Positions 24,575-34,354 of a stretch of 64,000 bases of DNA are shown piece by piece. The position numbers and the translations under genes were made by a program. The notes under the pieces were generated by a model that ran no database searches, was not told where the DNA came from, and worked only from the letters and a program-made list of their open reading frames with translations. The stretch comes from an uncultured Aliiroseovarius sp. (lineage in GTDB: Bacteria; Pseudomonadota; Alphaproteobacteria; Rhodobacterales; Rhodobacteraceae): contig NZ_CANLNB010000003.1 of NCBI RefSeq assembly GCF_947492455.1, forward strand, positions 434,001-498,000, read 5' to 3'. The first letter of the stretch is position 1. Every line of letters starts with the position of its first letter.

Positions 24575-26038
24575 ATGACGTATCAAAGCACCATTCGCTT
24601 TCTTCTGAACGGACAGGAAAAGACCGTCTCCAGCGTGAATGCTACGCTGACGCTTCTGGACTATCTGCGGCTTGAGGAACGTCTGACCGGCACCAAGGAA
24701 GGGTGTGCCGAAGGTGATTGCGGGGCTTGTACGGTCATGGTCGGGCGGCTCCAAAACGGCGTGCTGCACTATGAGACAGTGAATGCCTGCATCCGTTTTC
24801 TGGCGTCACTGAACGGCTGTCACATCGTTACGATCGAACATCTCGCTGGCCCCAAGGGGCGGCTGCATCCGGTGCAGCAAGCGATGGTTGACTTCCACGG
24901 CAGTCAATGTGGTTTCTGTACCCCGGGCTTCGTCATGTCGCTTTACGCCCTGTGGATGGAGACCCCGCAGCCAACAGCCCATGAGGTCGAAACTGCCATT
25001 CAAGGGAACCTGTGCCGCTGCACGGGGTATGAGCCCATCGTGAAGGCGGCGCTGGCCGTCAACCAATATGGCACTCCTGCACATGACCATCTGAACACCG
25101 AGCGCGCGACGGTGACCGCACAGCTGACCGAGCTGGCCCAAACCGCACGCATCGAGGCTGGCCCGGAAGATGACCGTGCTCTCCTGCCGCTTGATGTCGC
25201 CGACTTCGCAGACATTCTGGCCAAGAACCCGAAAGCGACCATCGTTGCAGGGTCGACGGATGTGGGGCTGTGGGTAACGAAGTTCATGCGGCCGATCTCT
25301 CCGGTTGTGTTCATCACCCATCTGGACGAGTTGAAATCCATCGAGATCTCCGACGACGCGCTGATCCTCGGCGCGGGCGTGACCTACAGCGAAAGCCAAT
25401 CTGCGATCCGTCAGGCCTTCCCCCATCTGGGGGAATACTGGGACCGGATTGCGGGCTGGCAAGTGCGCAATATGGGGACCATCGGGGGTAATATTGCCAA
25501 TGGATCACCCATCGGGGACACCCCGCCGGTTCTGATCGCGCTGGGCGCCGAAGTGACGCTGCAAAGCACCAAGGGCACGCGCGTTCTGCCGCTCGAGGAC
25601 TTCTTCATCGACTACGGCAAACAGGACCGCAACGAGGGTGAGTTTGTCGCCAGCATCCGCATCCCCCGTGCCACGGCGACGCAGATTGATGCAGCCTATA
25701 AGATTTCGAAGCGTCGGGACGAGGATATCTCTTCCGTTGCCGCAGGGCTAAGCGTGTCGGTCGAGGATGGCATCATCACGAACGCCCGCATTGCATTTGG
25801 CGGTATGGCGGCCACGCCGAAACGTGCGGCCGCGGCCGAGGCTGTGCTGGTCGGCCAGCCATGGAGCGCAGAAGTTTTCGAGGCGGCGGCCAAGGCGCTG
25901 GCGCAAGACTTCACACCCCTCACGGACTGGCGCGCGTCGGCAGAGTACCGACTGCTTGTAGCCGGAAACCTGCTGCGCCGCTTCCACCTAGAACATGACA
26001 CGGCCAATGACGTGCCCGCACGTTTGGCGATTGCGTAA
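24575..26038 (+). CDS. xdhA: Xanthine dehydrogenase small subunit (2Fe-2S and FAD)
   Basis: A 487-residue subunit. The plant-type ferredoxin cluster is bound by Cys44, Cys49, Cys52 and Cys72; the second 2Fe-2S cluster by Cys112, Cys115, Cys147 and Cys149 (QCGFCTPGF and NLCRCTGYEP). From about residue 195 an FAD-binding domain begins (VAGSTDVGL, then the NMGTIGGNIANGSPIGD block), with the CO-dehydrogenase flavoprotein C-terminal domain at the end. It passes electrons from the molybdenum subunit to NAD. GGGAGG before ATG 24575 sets the start. It is the first gene of an operon xdhABC-permease-guaD. Confidence 0.95.
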   Translation: MTYQSTIRFLLNGQEKTVSSVNATLTLLDYLRLEERLTGTKEGCAEGDCGACTVMVGRLQNGVLHYETVNACIRFLASLNGCHIVTIEHLAGPKGRLHPVQQAMVDFHGSQCGFCTPGFVMSLYALWMETPQPTAHEVETAIQGNLCRCTGYEPIVKAALAVNQYGTPAHDHLNTERATVTAQLTELAQTARIEAGPEDDRALLPLDVADFADILAKNPKATIVAGSTDVGLWVTKFMRPISPVVFITHLDELKSIEISDDALILGAGVTYSESQSAIRQAFPHLGEYWDRIAGWQVRNMGTIGGNIANGSPIGDTPPVLIALGAEVTLQSTKGTRVLPLEDFFIDYGKQDRNEGEFVASIRIPRATATQIDAAYKISKRRDEDISSVAAGLSVSVEDGIITNARIAFGGMAATPKRAAAAEAVLVGQPWSAEVFEAAAKALAQDFTPLTDWRASAEYRLLVAGNLLRRFHLEHDTANDVPARLAIA

Positions 26039-26050
26039 GGGGGCGACAAG

Positions 26051-28375
26051 ATGAAAGATCTTCAGACCGTAAAGGGTGCCGCGCATCAGAACCTGAAACA
26101 TGACAGTGCCGTCAAGCAGGTTCAGGGCCGCGCCGACTATACCGATGACATCGCCGAGCCGATTGGCACGCTGCATGCCTATCTGGGCGTCTCGACCGTG
26201 ACCCACGGTAAGATCCTGTCGATGGACCTGTCACGTGTGCGTCAAGCGCCGGGCGTGGTCACGGTGCTAACTGCCGAAGACGTGCCGGGTGTGAATGATG
26301 TCAGCCCCACGGGCCGCCATGACGAACCGGTGTTTCCGACCGAAAAGGTGGAATTCCATGGCCAGCCCATGTTTGCCGTTATTGCCGAAACACGTGATGC
26401 AGCACGTCGGGCCGCCGAGCTCGCAGATGTGGAGTATGAGGTTCTGCCGCATGCGCTGGACCCGGTCGCTGCTGAACAGGCAGGAATGCCGCTTGTCACT
26501 GATCCTCTGAAGCTCGAGCGCGGTGATGTGGGGGCTGGGTTTGCTGAAGCCACGCACCGTATCACGGGTCAGATGATCGTCGGCGGGCAGGATCACATGT
26601 ATCTGGAAGGACATATCGCCTTTGCCATCCCCGGCGAAGATGACGACGTGATCGTCCATTGTTCCACCCAGCACCCAAGCGAAGCCCAGCATATGGTGGC
26701 TCATGTTCTGGGCGTTCCGAACAATGCGGTCGTGGTTAATGTGCGTCGCATGGGCGGCGGGTTCGGCGGCAAGGAAAGCCAGATGAATCTTTTCTGTGCG
26801 GTCGCCGCGCTGGGTGCCAAGAAGCTGAACCGCCCGGTCAAGATCCGCCCGGATCGCGATCAGGACATGACCGCCACCGGCAAGCGCCATGACTTCGTGA
26901 TCGATTATGATCTGGGCTTTGACGATGCGGGCCGTATTCAAGTAGTGGAAAGTCAGTTCGCCGCGCGCTGTGGTTATTCCTCAGACCTGTCGGGTCCTGT
27001 CACGGACCGTGCGCTGTTTCACGCGGACAACGCCTATTATTATCCCAATGTGCGCCTGACCTCGCGCCCGCAAAAGACCAACACGGTCTCGAACACCGCG
27101 TTTCGTGGGTTCGGTGGGCCGCAGGGGGCGGTGGCCGCTGAACGGATGATCGAAGAGATCGCATTCGCGCTGGGCAAAGACCCGTTGGAGATCCGCAAGG
27201 CCAACTTCTATGGCGATGAAACGGACGGGCGCAATGTGACGCCCTATCATCAGACGGTCGAAGACAATGTCATTGGCAGGATTGTGGACGAACTGGAAGA
27301 TAGCGCCGACTATCAAGCGCGCCGCAATGCAATCCTTGAACACAATGCCAAGGGCGGCGTGATCCGTCGCGGCATCGCATTGACGCCGGTGAAATTCGGC
27401 ATCTCGTTCACAGCCACTTGGTTCAATCAGGCCGGCGCTCTGGTCCATGTCTACAATGATGGCTCGATCCACCTGAACCACGGAGGGACCGAGATGGGGC
27501 AGGGGCTGAACACCAAGATCGCCCAAGTAGTGGCCGAGGCCTTTCAGGTCGATTTCGACCGGATCAAGATCACCAAAACCACGACCGAGAAGGTGCCGAA
27601 CACCTCAGCGACGGCTGCATCCTCTGGGGCGGACCTGAACGGTTTGGCAGCGCTGGACGCGGTCGAGCAGATCAAGGCGCGGTTGGTGGCCTTTGCAGTG
27701 GAAAGCCGTGGCGTTTCGGAGGATGCGGTCGAGTTCCGTCCCAACCATCTGCGCATCGGGGACGAAACCATCGCCTTCGATACCTTCATCAAAGAAGCCT
27801 ATATGGCGCGTGTGCAGTTGTCTGCGGCCGGGTTCTATAAGACGCCGAAAATCCACTGGGATCGTGCCTCGGGCACCGGGCGGCCGTTTTATTACTACGC
27901 TTATGGCGCTTCGTGTTCCGAGGTCGCCATCGACACGCTGACCGGAGAATACCGGATCGAGCGGACGGACATTTTGCATGATGTGGGCCGGTCGCTAAAC
28001 CCGATCTTGGACAAGGGGCAGGTGGAAGGTGCCTTCATTCAGGGCATGGGCTGGCTGACCACAGAAGAGCTGTGGTGGGACGACGCCGGTCGCCTGCGTA
28101 CCCATGCGCCCTCGACCTACAAAATCCCGCTGGCCAGCGACCGCCCGCGTGAGTTCAACGTGAACCTTGTCGACTGGTCCGAGAACCGCGAGATGACGAT
28201 CAAGCGGTCGAAAGCGGTCGGCGAACCTCCGTTTGTGCTGGGCGTGTCGGTTTTGGAGGCGCTGTCCATGGCGGTCGCCTCGGTGAATGACTATCGCACC
28301 TGCCCACGTCTTGAAGCTCCGGCCACACCCGAACGTGTCTTGATGGCGGTCGAACGCCTACGCGCTCAGGGGTGA
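26051..28375 (+). CDS. xdhB: Xanthine dehydrogenase large subunit (molybdopterin)
   Basis: A 774-residue molybdenum-binding subunit that hydroxylates hypoxanthine to xanthine and xanthine to urate. Conserved molybdopterin-binding blocks are visible: GQDHMYLEGH, STQHPSEAQ, RRMGGGFGGKES, NTAFRGFGGPQG and, near the end, SKAVGEPPFVLGVSV, whose Glu725 matches the catalytic base Glu730 of Rhodobacter capsulatus XdhB. Length matches the bacterial two-subunit enzymes. It starts 12 bases after xdhA. A broad aldehyde-oxidase role is excluded by the xdhC and purine context. Confidence 0.95.
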   Translation: MKDLQTVKGAAHQNLKHDSAVKQVQGRADYTDDIAEPIGTLHAYLGVSTVTHGKILSMDLSRVRQAPGVVTVLTAEDVPGVNDVSPTGRHDEPVFPTEKVEFHGQPMFAVIAETRDAARRAAELADVEYEVLPHALDPVAAEQAGMPLVTDPLKLERGDVGAGFAEATHRITGQMIVGGQDHMYLEGHIAFAIPGEDDDVIVHCSTQHPSEAQHMVAHVLGVPNNAVVVNVRRMGGGFGGKESQMNLFCAVAALGAKKLNRPVKIRPDRDQDMTATGKRHDFVIDYDLGFDDAGRIQVVESQFAARCGYSSDLSGPVTDRALFHADNAYYYPNVRLTSRPQKTNTVSNTAFRGFGGPQGAVAAERMIEEIAFALGKDPLEIRKANFYGDETDGRNVTPYHQTVEDNVIGRIVDELEDSADYQARRNAILEHNAKGGVIRRGIALTPVKFGISFTATWFNQAGALVHVYNDGSIHLNHGGTEMGQGLNTKIAQVVAEAFQVDFDRIKITKTTTEKVPNTSATAASSGADLNGLAALDAVEQIKARLVAFAVESRGVSEDAVEFRPNHLRIGDETIAFDTFIKEAYMARVQLSAAGFYKTPKIHWDRASGTGRPFYYYAYGASCSEVAIDTLTGEYRIERTDILHDVGRSLNPILDKGQVEGAFIQGMGWLTTEELWWDDAGRLRTHAPSTYKIPLASDRPREFNVNLVDWSENREMTIKRSKAVGEPPFVLGVSVLEALSMAVASVNDYRTCPRLEAPATPERVLMAVERLRAQG

Positions 28376-28379
28376 ACTG

Positions 28380-29231
28380 ATGTATTCCGCTCAATCCCTT
28401 CAACAGTTCCTCAATGGTCCCGGCCCGGTCGCCAGCGTGCGACTGACCAAAGTGCGTGGTTCCTCCCCCCGCACGGCCGGGACCGAAATGTATGTCCGGG
28501 CAGACAGTTTGTGGGGCACAATCGGTGGTGGGCAGTTAGAGCATCTGGCAATTAAGGCCGCGCGAAACCTGCTGACGAATGGCGATCTGTCGCAACATTT
28601 AGATGTCCCGCTTGGACCCGAGATCGGCCAATGCTGTGGCGGACGGGTTGAACTTTCGCTCGCGCGGATGAGCGTGACGGACAAAGATATCGCCTTGAAT
28701 GTTGTGCACATGGAAGAAGCCGCGCAGCCTGCGGTCTATGTGCTGGGGGCTGGCCATGTCGGGCGGGCGCTGGCGGATCTGTTCCAGCACCTTCCGGTGC
28801 GCTGCGTGCTGGTAGACCAACGCGAAGACGAGTTGGCCCTATCACACGCTTCTGTCGAAAAGCGACTGAGTGTCGTGCCCGAGTTTGACGTAATGAACGC
28901 GCCGAAAGGCAGCGCCTTCATCGTGTTGACCCATGACCACGGGTTGGATTTTCTGCTGACCTCGGCCGCGCTTGAACGCGGCGATGCAGCCTATGTAGGA
29001 ATGATTGGGTCCGCCACAAAGCGCGCGAAATTCGCCAGCTGGACCCGTAAGAATTGCGACGACCTGTCTGTCGCACCCTTGATCTGCCCCATCGGGGCAG
29101 GCGGTAGCCGCGACAAGCGGCCCGCCGTGATCGCCGCCCTCGTGGCGGCAGAAGTGATCACGGCATTGACCTCTGAAACTGCCGCAAAATCCCCTGACTG
29201 GGGCGCTGTCTCGCATATCGCGGCGCAGTGA
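28380..29231 (+). CDS. xdhC: Xanthine dehydrogenase accessory factor XdhC
   Basis: A 283-residue protein of the XdhC/CoxI family. The N-terminal part (about residues 1-80) has the motif RGSSPRTAGTEM followed by IGGGQLEH, and a Rossmann-type domain follows with VYVLGAGHVGRAL near residue 120. XdhC binds molybdenum cofactor, promotes its sulfuration and inserts it into XdhB. It starts 4 bases after the xdhB stop, so the three xdh genes are one translational unit. Function is by family; nothing is missing from the domain pattern. Confidence 0.92.
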   Translation: MYSAQSLQQFLNGPGPVASVRLTKVRGSSPRTAGTEMYVRADSLWGTIGGGQLEHLAIKAARNLLTNGDLSQHLDVPLGPEIGQCCGGRVELSLARMSVTDKDIALNVVHMEEAAQPAVYVLGAGHVGRALADLFQHLPVRCVLVDQREDELALSHASVEKRLSVVPEFDVMNAPKGSAFIVLTHDHGLDFLLTSAALERGDAAYVGMIGSATKRAKFASWTRKNCDDLSVAPLICPIGAGGSRDKRPAVIAALVAAEVITALTSETAAKSPDWGAVSHIAAQ

Positions 29232-29296
29232 AACAACGCGGGTTGGGGTGTGTCGAGGAGAACGCCCCCGACCCGGTTTGATTGAAGGAGGTCCCC

Positions 29297-30880
29297 ATGA
29301 GGGATGGGAGTTACACTTACAAGCTGTTTCACCGCAGCGATTTCAGCGCGTTCTGGGCGCTGTTCACAGACAACCTGATCAACTTGATGGTTTTGGCGGG
29401 CATCTGTCAGTTCGTCTTCCAAATGCCAGCGGACATCGTCTATGGCCGCATCGTACCCGGGGCTGCTATCGCGATCCTTGCGGGTATTGCGGTCTATGTA
29501 GGCCTTGCCAAACGCGCGGCGGCTCAGCATGGGCGGGATGTGACGGCGATGCCTTACGGCATCTCGACCCCGGTGATGTTCGTCTATCTGTTTGGCGTCA
29601 TCGGACCGATCTATTGGTCGACCAATGACCCGGTTCTGGCCTGGCAGGTCGGGATTGGCGCGGGCTTCATGGGGGGCATTGTCGCCGCTATGGGCGCGAT
29701 TATTGGTCCGTGGCTGAAGCGCGTGACGCCGCGTGCGGGTATGCTGGGCACACTGTGCGGCATCGCGCTTGTGTTCATCGGCACCGTGCCGCTGGCCACC
29801 GTGTTCGAGAACCCGTTCATCGGTTTTGCCTCGATGATCATCATCCTGTGGGGACTGGTTGGGCGTTTCCGCCTGCCGTTTAACATCCCAGCCGGTTTGC
29901 TCGCGCTGATCGTCGGGACGATTGTGGCCTTTGCCATTGGCGAAGCCAAAATCAGCACGGATGGCGTCGGTTTCTATCCGCCCATGCCCTATATCGGTGA
30001 CCTGATTGCAGGGATCCAACACCTGTTCGCCAACCCGGAGCTGTTCCTGGTTCTGGTGCCAGTGCAGATCTACAACTTCATCGAAACGATGAACAACGTG
30101 GAAAGCGCCGAGGCTGCAGGTGACCACTACCCTGTCGCCACCTGCCAGATCACCGATGGTGTCGGCACGATGGTTGGCGCCGTTTTCGGTTCACCTTTCC
30201 CGACCACCGCCTATATCGGCCACCCGGCATATAAGCGGATGGGGGCGCATGCTGGATACATCATCGGCGTGGGCATCGTGATCCCTCTGGCCGCGTTCCT
30301 TGGCCTGTTGGCGTTCCTGAACAACCTGATCCCCGTGGCCGCCGCCGCCCCGGTTCTGGTGTTTGTTGCGCTGAGCCTGATCACCAACACGGCCCATTCG
30401 GTGAAGACGGACCACATGGCCGCCGTGACCTTCGCGATGATGCCGCACGTATCGTCGTTCCTGATGGTCAAATGGGGGTCGCTCATCGGGGCACTTGGCG
30501 CCGTTGGTGTCGCTGGCCTGCCGCAGCTAGGGGACGAGGCGCTGACCGCTGCCCTTCTGCAGCAAGGCGCCCATTTCGAAGGTCACTTGGCCCTGTCGCA
30601 AGGTGCGATCCTGACCGGTCTGATCTGGGGCGCCATTGTGGCCAGCGTCATCGACGGCAACTTCAAGAACGCGGGCGGCTTTGCCTTTGCAGCGGCCATC
30701 ATGTCGGCCTTCGGCATCATCCACGGTGCCAGCCTGCATTGGCCGGAACTTAGCGGCGTCTCTGCCGGCTATCTGATCTCGGCTGCGTTCCTCTACATCT
30801 ATCCGCTTTTCCACAAGGAAGACGAGCTGGTGAACGAGAATGTCGTGGTCGAGGAAGCCCCAACTACGCCTGCGGAATAA
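29297..30880 (+). CDS. NCS2/AzgA-like purine permease
   Basis: A 527-residue membrane protein with at least twelve hydrophobic segments. It resembles the AzgA-like branch of nucleobase-cation symporters, which take up adenine, guanine or hypoxanthine. TAMPYGISTP and AVFGSPFPTTAYIGHPAYK are the most family-like blocks. It lacks the QN-x-G motif of the xanthine/urate transporters, and a different purine permease with that motif lies at 32391-33815, so the two probably divide the substrates. GAAGGAGG before ATG 29297 gives the start. The position between xdhC and guaD argues for guanine or hypoxanthine; the exact substrate is inferred. Confidence 0.75.
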   Translation: MRDGSYTYKLFHRSDFSAFWALFTDNLINLMVLAGICQFVFQMPADIVYGRIVPGAAIAILAGIAVYVGLAKRAAAQHGRDVTAMPYGISTPVMFVYLFGVIGPIYWSTNDPVLAWQVGIGAGFMGGIVAAMGAIIGPWLKRVTPRAGMLGTLCGIALVFIGTVPLATVFENPFIGFASMIIILWGLVGRFRLPFNIPAGLLALIVGTIVAFAIGEAKISTDGVGFYPPMPYIGDLIAGIQHLFANPELFLVLVPVQIYNFIETMNNVESAEAAGDHYPVATCQITDGVGTMVGAVFGSPFPTTAYIGHPAYKRMGAHAGYIIGVGIVIPLAAFLGLLAFLNNLIPVAAAAPVLVFVALSLITNTAHSVKTDHMAAVTFAMMPHVSSFLMVKWGSLIGALGAVGVAGLPQLGDEALTAALLQQGAHFEGHLALSQGAILTGLIWGAIVASVIDGNFKNAGGFAFAAAIMSAFGIIHGASLHWPELSGVSAGYLISAAFLYIYPLFHKEDELVNENVVVEEAPTTPAE

Positions 30881-30895
30881 CACCCTGAACCTTGG

Positions 30896-30926
30896 AGTGG
30901 GCCGCGGTGCGATCCGTCGGCCCACT
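30896..30926 (+). terminator. Hairpin between the purine permease and guaD
   Basis: AGTGGGCCG (30896-30904) and CGGCCCACT (30918-30926) form a perfect 9-bp stem around a 13-nt loop. The T-tract after it is poor, so it may mark partial termination before guaD rather than the operon end. Confidence 0.5.
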
Positions 30927-30967
30927 TCGCTTTCCGCTCACTCAAAGCAAATGAACCGGATTTCAAA

Positions 30968-32320
30968 ATGACCAACACACAGCCACGGACGCTTCTGCGC
31001 GGGCGGACGCTCGACTTCAACCGCAAGCCATTGGATGAGGCCGACACCGAGGCCTATAACTATCTGGAAGATGGCGCGATCCTGATCGTGAATGGCAAGA
31101 TCGAAGCATCCGGTCCCTATGATCAGCTGTCTGCCTGCGCGCCAGACGCGACGGTGATCGACCACCGCCCGCATCTGTTGATGCCCGGCTTTATCGACAT
31201 GCATGTCCACTTTCCTCAGGTGCAGGTGATTGCCTCGTGGGGCGCGCAGCTTCTGGATTGGCTGAACACCTATACTTTCCCAGAAGAAACCCGCTTTGCA
31301 GACGATGCGCATGCCGCTGCGATGGCCGCGCATTTCTGTGATCTGCTGACCGGTCACGGCACCACCACGGCGGTTGCCTTTGGATCCGTGCACGCGGGAT
31401 CGGTCGACGCGCTGTTCACAGAAGCCGCCAAGCGCAACATGTGCATGATCAGCGGCAAGGTCATGATGGATCGAAACGCCCCAGACGGGCTGCGGGACAC
31501 GCCACAGACGGGCTATGATGACACGAAGGCGCTGATCGAGAAGTGGCATGGCACAGGCCGCGCGCACTACGCAATCACGCCACGCTTTGCGATTACCTCG
31601 ACACCCGAACAGATGGAAATGGCGGGCGCGTTGGTGGCCGAGCATCCTGATTGTTTTGTCCAAACGCATCTGAGCGAAAACCACGACGAGATCGCCTTCA
31701 CGGCTGAACTGTATCCCGATGCGCCAGACTATCTGGGCGTTTATGAGCACTATGGATTGCTGGGTGAAAAGACCCTGCTGGGGCACGCCATTCACCTAAC
31801 CCCGCGCGAGATTGATGTGCTGGCAGACACAGGTTCGAAGCCAGTCTTCTGCCCGACCTCGAACCTGTTCTTAGGGAGCGGCTTGTTTGACGATGCAGGC
31901 CTTGCCGCGCGCGGTATTCAGAACGGGATCGCCACGGATATCGGGGCAGGGACCAGCTATTCAATGCTGCAGACCCTGAATGAAGGCTACAAGGTCCTGC
32001 AACTTCAAAACCAGAAACTGCACCCGCTTGCGGCGTTCGATTGGATCACCCGTGGCAATGCCGAGGTGCTGGGACTGTCGGATAAGATCGGATCGCTGGC
32101 CGAGGGATCGGATGCTGATATCGTGGTTTTGAACGCCCGCTCGACCCATGCGATGGACCTGCGGATGCAACGGGCCGAGACCCTATCCGAAGAGTTGTTC
32201 ATCCTGCAGATGTTGGGGGATGATCGCGCAGTTGAGCAGGTCTATGTGGCAGGGAGCGCGTCCAAATCTGTGCCAACGAGCGCTGATCCCGAGAAGCTGA
32301 CCCAACCGGTTGCGGCGTAA
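30968..32320 (+). CDS. guaD: Guanine deaminase
   Basis: A 450-residue amidohydrolase that converts guanine to xanthine and ammonia. The zinc-binding motif is DMHVHFPQ (His79, His81). The guanine-deaminase block IASWGAQLLDWLNTYTFPEE is diagnostic for this branch, and the later zinc ligands lie in FVQTHLSENHDE, LGHAIHL and IATDIGAGTS. It feeds xanthine to XdhAB encoded upstream. The ribosome binding site is weak, which with the preceding hairpin suggests lower expression than xdh. A strong bidirectional terminator follows. Confidence 0.94.
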   Translation: MTNTQPRTLLRGRTLDFNRKPLDEADTEAYNYLEDGAILIVNGKIEASGPYDQLSACAPDATVIDHRPHLLMPGFIDMHVHFPQVQVIASWGAQLLDWLNTYTFPEETRFADDAHAAAMAAHFCDLLTGHGTTTAVAFGSVHAGSVDALFTEAAKRNMCMISGKVMMDRNAPDGLRDTPQTGYDDTKALIEKWHGTGRAHYAITPRFAITSTPEQMEMAGALVAEHPDCFVQTHLSENHDEIAFTAELYPDAPDYLGVYEHYGLLGEKTLLGHAIHLTPREIDVLADTGSKPVFCPTSNLFLGSGLFDDAGLAARGIQNGIATDIGAGTSYSMLQTLNEGYKVLQLQNQKLHPLAAFDWITRGNAEVLGLSDKIGSLAEGSDADIVVLNARSTHAMDLRMQRAETLSEELFILQMLGDDRAVEQVYVAGSASKSVPTSADPEKLTQPVAA

Positions 32321-32340
32321 TCCCCGCGCGCTTCCAACAA

Positions 32341-32369
32341 AAAAGCGGCGTGAACCTCACGCCGCTTTT
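32341..32369. terminator. Bidirectional terminator between guaD and the xanthine/urate permease
   Basis: AAAAGCGGCGTGA (32341-32353), loop ACC and TCACGCCGCTTTT (32357-32369) are exactly complementary over 13 bp. A-runs and T-runs on the two sides serve both converging transcripts. Confidence 0.9.
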
Positions 32370-32390
32370 CACTTTGCTTAAGTGCCGCTC

Positions 32391-33815
32391 TTAGCCGTTG
32401 TCGCTTTTCGGCAGGGATCCCTGACCGTGTCCAGATAACCCGCCCGAGACTTCCTCGGTCGATTCATTCGACAGTTCCTCGGGAAGCACCAGGTTCAGCA
32501 CAATCGCGATCAGTGCGGCAGGCAGGATGCCCGACGTGGCCAAAACCTTGATCGTCGAGGGCAGGTGCTGCAGGGCGCCCGGCTCCAACTGAAGGCCAAG
32601 TCCCAGCGACAGCGAAATGGCGAAGATCACCATGTTGCGGCGGTTCCAGTCGACATCCGACAGCATCGAAATACCGGCCGAGGCCACCATGCCGAACATC
32701 ACGATTACACCGCCGCCCAGAACTTCGATCGGGATCGACGAGATGATCGCCCCGATCTTGGGGATAAGCCCGGCAAGGATCAGGAAGATCGCACCGATGG
32801 TCACCACGTGGCGGCTCATCACGCCGGTCATGGCAATCAGGCCCACGTTCTGGCTGAACGAGGTGTTGGGCAGGGCGCCAAACAGGCCCGAGACCGCCGT
32901 GCCAAGACCGTCAGCATAGGTTGCGCCTTGGATCTCTTTGTCAGTCGCCTCGCGTCCGGCACCACCTTTGGTAATCCCCGAGACGTCGCCAACGGTTTCC
33001 ACCGCGGAGACGAAGGACATCAGACAGAAGCCGATAATCGCCGCGACCGAGAACTCGACACCGAAGTGGAAGGGGTTCGGAAGCGCGAAGGGCGCTGCGC
33101 GGCCAACATTGCCTAGGTTCACCTCGCCGATGACGAAGGCAAAGACGTAGCCCACGATCAGGCCGATCAGAACCGCGGATACCGACAGCATGCCACGGGT
33201 ATAGAACTTAAGGCCAAGCGTGACGAAGATCACAACCAGCGCCATGGTCCAGTTGATCAGCGATCCATATTCGGGCTTGCCGATGGCCGGAACACCGCCC
33301 GCTGCATACTGAATACCAACTTTCACCAGTGCGAGACCGATCATGGTTACCACAAGGCCTGTCACCAAAGGCGGCAAGGCAAAGCGGATCCTGCCGATAA
33401 ACAGGCCAAGGAATGCGTGGAATAAGCCCCCTACGATGACCCCGCCCATCAGGACCGCGATCGCATCAACCCCTTTGCCCGCAACCAACGGGATCATGAT
33501 TGGGATGAAGGCAAAAGATGTACCCTGTACGATGGGAAGGCGTGCGCCTGCCGGGCCCAGACCGATGGTCTGGATCAAGGTGGCGACGCCTGCAAAGAAC
33601 ATCGACATCTGGATCATATAGATCATCTGTGGAAAGTCCGGGCTGTTCGAGCCGAACCCGAACCCAGCAGCCCCGCAGATGATGATGGCTGGCGTGACGT
33701 TCGAGACGAACATCGCCAGCACGTGTTGGATGCCCAAGGGCACAGCCTTGGCAAGTGGTGGTGTATAGTTGGGATCGCGCAGCTGCTCTGGCGTCCCGAT
33801 GGATGTGTTAGCCAT
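32391..33815 (-). CDS. NCS2/NAT-family xanthine or urate permease
   Basis: A 474-residue transporter with about fourteen membrane segments. It carries the nucleobase-ascorbate transporter signature QNVGLIAMTG, the form seen in xanthine and uric acid carriers such as UapA and UacT, preceded by FGALPNTSFS. Another conserved stretch, GLVVTMIGLALVKVGIQYAAGG, is typical of this branch. The C-terminus is polar. It is transcribed in the same direction as allA and the puuE-uraD fusion, 50 bases after allA, so it belongs to the urate/allantoin operon. GGGAGGAAG precedes the start. Xanthine and urate cannot be separated by eye. Confidence 0.85.
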   Translation of the reverse strand: MANTSIGTPEQLRDPNYTPPLAKAVPLGIQHVLAMFVSNVTPAIIICGAAGFGFGSNSPDFPQMIYMIQMSMFFAGVATLIQTIGLGPAGARLPIVQGTSFAFIPIMIPLVAGKGVDAIAVLMGGVIVGGLFHAFLGLFIGRIRFALPPLVTGLVVTMIGLALVKVGIQYAAGGVPAIGKPEYGSLINWTMALVVIFVTLGLKFYTRGMLSVSAVLIGLIVGYVFAFVIGEVNLGNVGRAAPFALPNPFHFGVEFSVAAIIGFCLMSFVSAVETVGDVSGITKGGAGREATDKEIQGATYADGLGTAVSGLFGALPNTSFSQNVGLIAMTGVMSRHVVTIGAIFLILAGLIPKIGAIISSIPIEVLGGGVIVMFGMVASAGISMLSDVDWNRRNMVIFAISLSLGLGLQLEPGALQHLPSTIKVLATSGILPAALIAIVLNLVLPEELSNESTEEVSGGLSGHGQGSLPKSDNG

Positions 33816-33865
33816 TTTTCTTCCTCCCTATGATGCCCGTGACGGCTCCTCTTCCGACTTCGGGC

Positions 33866-34354
33866 TTATGGCTTCTCGATTCTGATTTCCTCCTTGAACC
33901 AGTGTTCCTGCAGGTTCGGCCCCGTGCCGATCCTGTCGATCACCGCAAACTGTCCCTGATCAGAAAGGGGGGCACAGACCCCGTGCCAGGTATTGCGGTG
34001 GTAATTCACGCCCTGTCCGGGCTGTGCGATGAAGGCCACGGGTGTCCCCGGTTGGCCGCCCGCGTCCGGGGCGACGACCACCAGATAGGGTTCGCGGCTG
34101 ATCGGGATGAACGCCTGACTTCCGTCGGGGTGGCGTTCGACCATGTCCAGTGTCAGCGGCAGGCTGCGGGCCTCGGCGTCAAAGATGCTGATCCCGGCCT
34201 GTCCATCCGAAAAATCCAGCGTCGCCCGGTCATGATACCGCCCGCAAAGCCCTTGATTGATCATCTTGTCCGGCGCACCCGTGGTATCGAGCACATCGCC
34301 AAAGGGCGCAAACGCCTCGGGCGTCAGGGGCAGGGGGGTGATCGACAGGGTCAT
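33866..34354 (-). CDS. allA: Ureidoglycolate lyase
   Basis: A 162-residue AllA-family lyase that splits (S)-ureidoglycolate to glyoxylate and urea, the last step of purine-ring breakdown here. Typical family blocks are PLTPEAFAPFGDVLD at the N-terminus, VERHPDGSQAFIP with the conserved His and PLSDQGQFAVIDR near the end, and the pocket block YHRNTWHGVCAPL. The full usual length is present. Its ATG overlaps the stop of the puuE-uraD gene by 4 bases, so the two are coupled. Its product glyoxylate is the substrate of the bhc enzymes encoded 11-16 kb away. Confidence 0.93.
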   Translation of the reverse strand: MTLSITPLPLTPEAFAPFGDVLDTTGAPDKMINQGLCGRYHDRATLDFSDGQAGISIFDAEARSLPLTLDMVERHPDGSQAFIPISREPYLVVVAPDAGGQPGTPVAFIAQPGQGVNYHRNTWHGVCAPLSDQGQFAVIDRIGTGPNLQEHWFKEEIRIEKP